Shown here: positions 35,225 to 38,255 of the stretch, one piece after another
How the letters are laid out: each line of letters begins with the position of its first letter
Numbering within the stretch: the first letter of the stretch is position 1
Source: Pseudoxanthomonas sangjuensis
GTDB taxonomy: Bacteria; Pseudomonadota; Gammaproteobacteria; Xanthomonadales; Xanthomonadaceae
Direction: 5' to 3'
Assembly (NCBI RefSeq): GCF_010211755.1
Contig: NZ_PDWR01000029.1
Coordinates: forward strand, 1 to 38,255
Length of the DNA: 38,255 nucleotides
Made by a program: the position numbers and the translations under genes
The notes under the pieces: model-generated
Seen by the model: the letters and a program-made list of their open reading frames with translations, nothing else
Told to the model about the DNA's origin: nothing
The model's database searches: none

Positions 35225-37999
35225 ATGCCCAGACTCGTGCTGATCGACGGTTCCAGTTACCTGTTCCGCGCGTTCCACGCGCTGCCGCCGCTGAGCAACG
35301 CCGACGGCGAGCCGACCGGCGCGCTGTTCGGCGTGGTCAACATGCTGCGCGCCACGCTGAAGGAGAAGCCCGAGTTCGCCGCCTTCGTCGTCGACGCCTC
35401 GGGCCCGACCTTCCGCGACGAGCTGTATCCCGAATACAAGGCGCAGCGTCCGCCGATGCCCGACGACCTGCGCGCGCAGGTCGAGCCGATGATGAAGATC
35501 GTCGAGGCGCTGGGCTTCCCGATCCTGCGCGTGCCGGGCGTCGAGGCCGACGACGTGATCGGCACGCTGGCGCTGCAGGGCGCGGCCGAAGGCATCGACG
35601 TGACCATCTCCACCGGCGACAAGGACTTCGCCCAGCTGGTGCGGCCGCACGTGCGCCTGGTCAACACCATGACCGGCAGCCACCTCGATTCGGACCAGGC
35701 GGTGATCGAGAAGTTCGGCGTGCGCGCCGACCAGATCGTCGATTTCCTCGCGCTGATGGGCGACACGGTCGACAACGTCCCCGGGGTCGAGAAGTGCGGG
35801 CCGAAGACCGCGGCGAAGTGGCTGGGCCAGTACGGCACGCTCGACGAGGTCATCGCCCACGCCGGCGACATCAAGGGCAAGATCGGCGAGAACCTGCGCG
35901 CCGCGCTGCCGCGGCTGCCGCTGAACCGCGCGCTGGTCACCATCAAGACCGACGTCGAACTCGAAGGCGGCCCGACCTCGCTGGTGCTGCGCGAGCGCCA
36001 CGTCGACGAACTGCGCGGGCTGTACAAGCGCTACGGCTTCAACCAGGCGCTGAAGGAGCTCGAAGGCGGCAACGGCGCCGCGGCGGTCGCCGCCGTGCCG
36101 GAGAAGGAGCCGGGCCGGGCGCGCGGCGCCGGCCGGGTCAGCGCGCCGGCGGACAAGCCCGCCGAAGCCATCGATCCCGCGCTGTCCGCCGCCGGCGAGT
36201 ACGAAACCGTGCTCACCCGCGAACAGCTCGACGCCTGGGTCGCGAAGCTGCGCGCTGCCGACGAGTTCGCCTTCGACACCGAAACCGACAGCCTCGACCC
36301 GATGCGGGCCAGCCTGGTCGGGCTCAGCTTCGCGGTCGAGCCGGGCAAGGCGATGTACCTGCCGGTCGCGCACGACTATCCGGGCGCGCCGGGACAGCTT
36401 GCCCGCGACGAAGCGCTCGCCGCGCTGGAGCCGCTGCTGTCCGACCCGGCGAAGAAGAAGCTCGGCCAGCACGGCAAGTACGACCTGCACGTGCTGCGCC
36501 GGCACGGCGTCGACGTCGCCGGCTACGCCGACGACACCATGCTGGAAAGCTTCGTGCTCAATTCCGGCAGCAGCCGCCACGACATGGATTCGCTGGCGCA
36601 GCGTTACCTCGGCTACGAGACCATCAAGTACGAGGACGTCGCCGGCAAGGGCAGCAAGGCGATCCCGTTCGCGCAGGTGTCGATCGACGACGCCACCCGC
36701 TACTCGGCCGAGGACGCCGACATCACCCTGCGCCTGCACCGCGCGTTGCTGCCGAAGCTGGAGGCCGAGCCCGGCCTGCGCCGCGTCTACCGCGAGATCG
36801 AGATGCCGCTGGTGCCGGTGCTGGCGCGGATCGAGGCCAACGGCGTGCTGGTCGATGCCGACGAGCTGCGCCGCCAGTCCGCCGACCTGTCCAAGCGCAT
36901 GCTCGCCGCGCAGCAGAAGGCGACCGAACTCGCGGGGCGCACGTTCAACCTCGATTCGCCGAAGCAGCTGCAGGCGCTGCTGTTCGACGAGCTGAAGCTG
37001 CCGGCGGTGCTGAAGACGCCGACCGGGCAGCCGTCGACGAACGAGGAAGCGCTGGAGGCGATCGCCGACCAGCACGAACTGCCGCGGGTGATCCTCGAAT
37101 ACCGCGGCCTGGCCAAGCTGCGCAGCACCTACACCGACAAGCTGCCGGAGATGGTCAATCCGCAGACCGGGCGCGTGCACACCAGCTACCACCAGGCCGG
37201 CGCGGCGACCGGGCGGCTGTCGTCGACCGACCCGAACCTGCAGAACATCCCGATCCGCACCGACGACGGGCGCCGCATCCGCACCGCGTTCGTCGCGCCG
37301 CCGGGCAGGAAGATCGCCGCGTTCGACTATTCGCAGATCGAGTTGCGGATCATGGCGCACCTGTCGCAGGACGAGGGCCTGCTGCGCGCGTTCGCCTCCG
37401 GCGCCGACATCCACAAGGCGACCGCGGCGGAAGTGTTCGGCAGGAAGATGGAAGACGTCACCGCCAACGAGCGCCGCGCGGCGAAGGCGATCAACTTCGG
37501 CCTGATGTACGGCATGAGCGCGTTCGGCCTGGCGCGGCAACTCGGCATCGGCCGCGGCGAGGCGCAGGATTACATCGCGCTGTACTTCAGCCGCTATCCG
37601 GGCGTGCGCGACTTCATGGAGCGCACCCGGCAGCAGGCGCGCGAGCAGGGCTACGTCGAAACCGTGTTCGGCCGCCGCCTCTACCTCGACTACATCAACA
37701 AGGGCACGCAGGGCCAGCGCGCCGGCGCCGAGCGCGCGGCGATCAACGCGCCGATGCAGGGCACCGCCGCCGACATCATCAAGCGCGCGATGGTCGCGGT
37801 CGACGGCTGGCTGGCCGGGCATCGCGACCAGGCGCTGATGGTCCTGCAGGTGCACGACGAACTGGTGTTCGAGGCCGAGGCCGGCTTCGTCGACACGCTG
37901 CGGCGGGAGGTGGCCGCGCGAATGGCGTCAGCGGCGGAACTGGCCGTTCCATTGGTGGTCGATTGCGGCGTCGGCGGCAACTGGGACGAGGCCCACTGA
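35225..37999 (+). CDS. polA: DNA polymerase I
   Basis: A 924-residue replication and repair polymerase with all three activities. Residues 1 to about 290 are the 5'-3' nuclease (LIDGSSYLFRAFHALPPL, VEADDVIGTLA, TGDKDF). About 320-510 form the proofreading exonuclease, with D351 and E353 in FDTETDS intact. About 540 to the end is the polymerase: motif A DYSQIELR (701-708), motif B KAINFGLMYGMSAFGL and motif C VHDELVFE near 880. It fills Okazaki gaps after primer removal and works in excision repair. The start at 35225 is 7 bases after the TAGAAT box. Confidence 0.98.
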   Translation: MPRLVLIDGSSYLFRAFHALPPLSNADGEPTGALFGVVNMLRATLKEKPEFAAFVVDASGPTFRDELYPEYKAQRPPMPDDLRAQVEPMMKIVEALGFPILRVPGVEADDVIGTLALQGAAEGIDVTISTGDKDFAQLVRPHVRLVNTMTGSHLDSDQAVIEKFGVRADQIVDFLALMGDTVDNVPGVEKCGPKTAAKWLGQYGTLDEVIAHAGDIKGKIGENLRAALPRLPLNRALVTIKTDVELEGGPTSLVLRERHVDELRGLYKRYGFNQALKELEGGNGAAAVAAVPEKEPGRARGAGRVSAPADKPAEAIDPALSAAGEYETVLTREQLDAWVAKLRAADEFAFDTETDSLDPMRASLVGLSFAVEPGKAMYLPVAHDYPGAPGQLARDEALAALEPLLSDPAKKKLGQHGKYDLHVLRRHGVDVAGYADDTMLESFVLNSGSSRHDMDSLAQRYLGYETIKYEDVAGKGSKAIPFAQVSIDDATRYSAEDADITLRLHRALLPKLEAEPGLRRVYREIEMPLVPVLARIEANGVLVDADELRRQSADLSKRMLAAQQKATELAGRTFNLDSPKQLQALLFDELKLPAVLKTPTGQPSTNEEALEAIADQHELPRVILEYRGLAKLRSTYTDKLPEMVNPQTGRVHTSYHQAGAATGRLSSTDPNLQNIPIRTDDGRRIRTAFVAPPGRKIAAFDYSQIELRIMAHLSQDEGLLRAFASGADIHKATAAEVFGRKMEDVTANERRAAKAINFGLMYGMSAFGLARQLGIGRGEAQDYIALYFSRYPGVRDFMERTRQQAREQGYVETVFGRRLYLDYINKGTQGQRAGAERAAINAPMQGTAADIIKRAMVAVDGWLAGHRDQALMVLQVHDELVFEAEAGFVDTLRREVAARMASAAELAVPLVVDCGVGGNWDEAH

Positions 38000-38255
38000 G
38001 CGCCGCGCGGCGGAATGGGCGTTTCCGTTCCGTGACTTGGCCGCGTTACCTCAACTCCGGGTTGCGGAAACCAATTCAGTACCGACGAGTTCAGTTACTG
38101 AATGCGGTGTAAATCTCACGGCTTTTTAACGCCAATCTTCACGTGTCATCCATGTGCGCGGTGCTTACATAGCACCCGACAGATGCAACGTCTGTCGCGG
38201 GTCTCTCCCATCCCCTGGAGCGATCCCACTGGAACGACGGCCCCTCCCCAGGCCC
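38000..38255. other. non-coding, hairpin-rich region after polA
   Basis: No convincing gene is found. The region holds several hairpins: ATTCAGTA/TACTGAAT (38074-38103), GGTGC/GCACC (38160-38176) and GACAGA/TCTGTC (38178-38196), plus a long pyrimidine-rich stretch up to the edge. It could be the leader of a gene beyond the window or a small RNA. No T-rich terminator follows polA. Confidence 0.5.

Overview
The window is a high-GC gammaproteobacterial chromosome segment, most likely from the Xanthomonadaceae/Lysobacteraceae (Lysobacter, Luteimonas or a relative). This rests on the gene content, on GTAG-type REP palindromes, on aadA-like attC sites of the kind seen in xanthomonad integrons, and on many genes with a TAnnnT box 6-7 bases before the ATG. 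The taxon is inferred, not proven.

Bases 1-1228 are accessory. The 3' end of an IS110/IS1111-family element has landed inside an integron attC site. Behind it lie three gene cassettes on the minus strand, each ending in a ~60-bp attC. No integrase gene is present on the sequenced side, so within this window the array looks like a cluster of attC sites lacking an integrase. A short AraC-like remnant separates it from the core genes.

Bases 1449-10562 (mostly minus strand) hold an ECF sigma factor with a TPR serine/threonine kinase, mutM, an orphan ABC ATPase, a plus-strand acyl-CoA desaturase, a secreted EF-hand protein and a class-C beta-lactamase-fold hydrolase. Bases 10715-16788 look like a carboxylate-use locus: a porin and an MHS-type MFS transporter in one operon, divergent from acetyl-CoA synthetase, which is followed by a LuxR-type response regulator resembling CrbR/ErdR.

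Bases 16924-23465 carry a MASE2 diguanylate cyclase, a PlsC-type acyltransferase, a YheT-type hydrolase, a PEBP protein, a divergent DUF1579-like/HxlR pair, a META-DUF4377 lipoprotein and uppP. Bases 23520-29870 form a complete nitrogen-control locus: glnA with a textbook sigma-54 promoter and an NtrC box, then glnK, amtB, ntrB and ntrC. A second NtrC box ends at the base before the ntrB start codon.

Bases 29956-37999 hold a lipoprotein Cu/Zn superoxide dismutase, an unrecognised 282-aa protein, a FadI-like thiolase, a low-GC SET-domain gene amid repeats, a DUF4010/MgtC-like membrane protein, a DUF2782 lipoprotein and polA. The last 256 bases are non-coding and rich in hairpins.

The most unusual points are the IS-interrupted attC, GTAG palindromes that supply the stop codons of five genes, a hairpin-rich insert that duplicates the last 33 bases of glnA, the NtrC operator lying over the ntrB start, and the foreign-looking SET gene.
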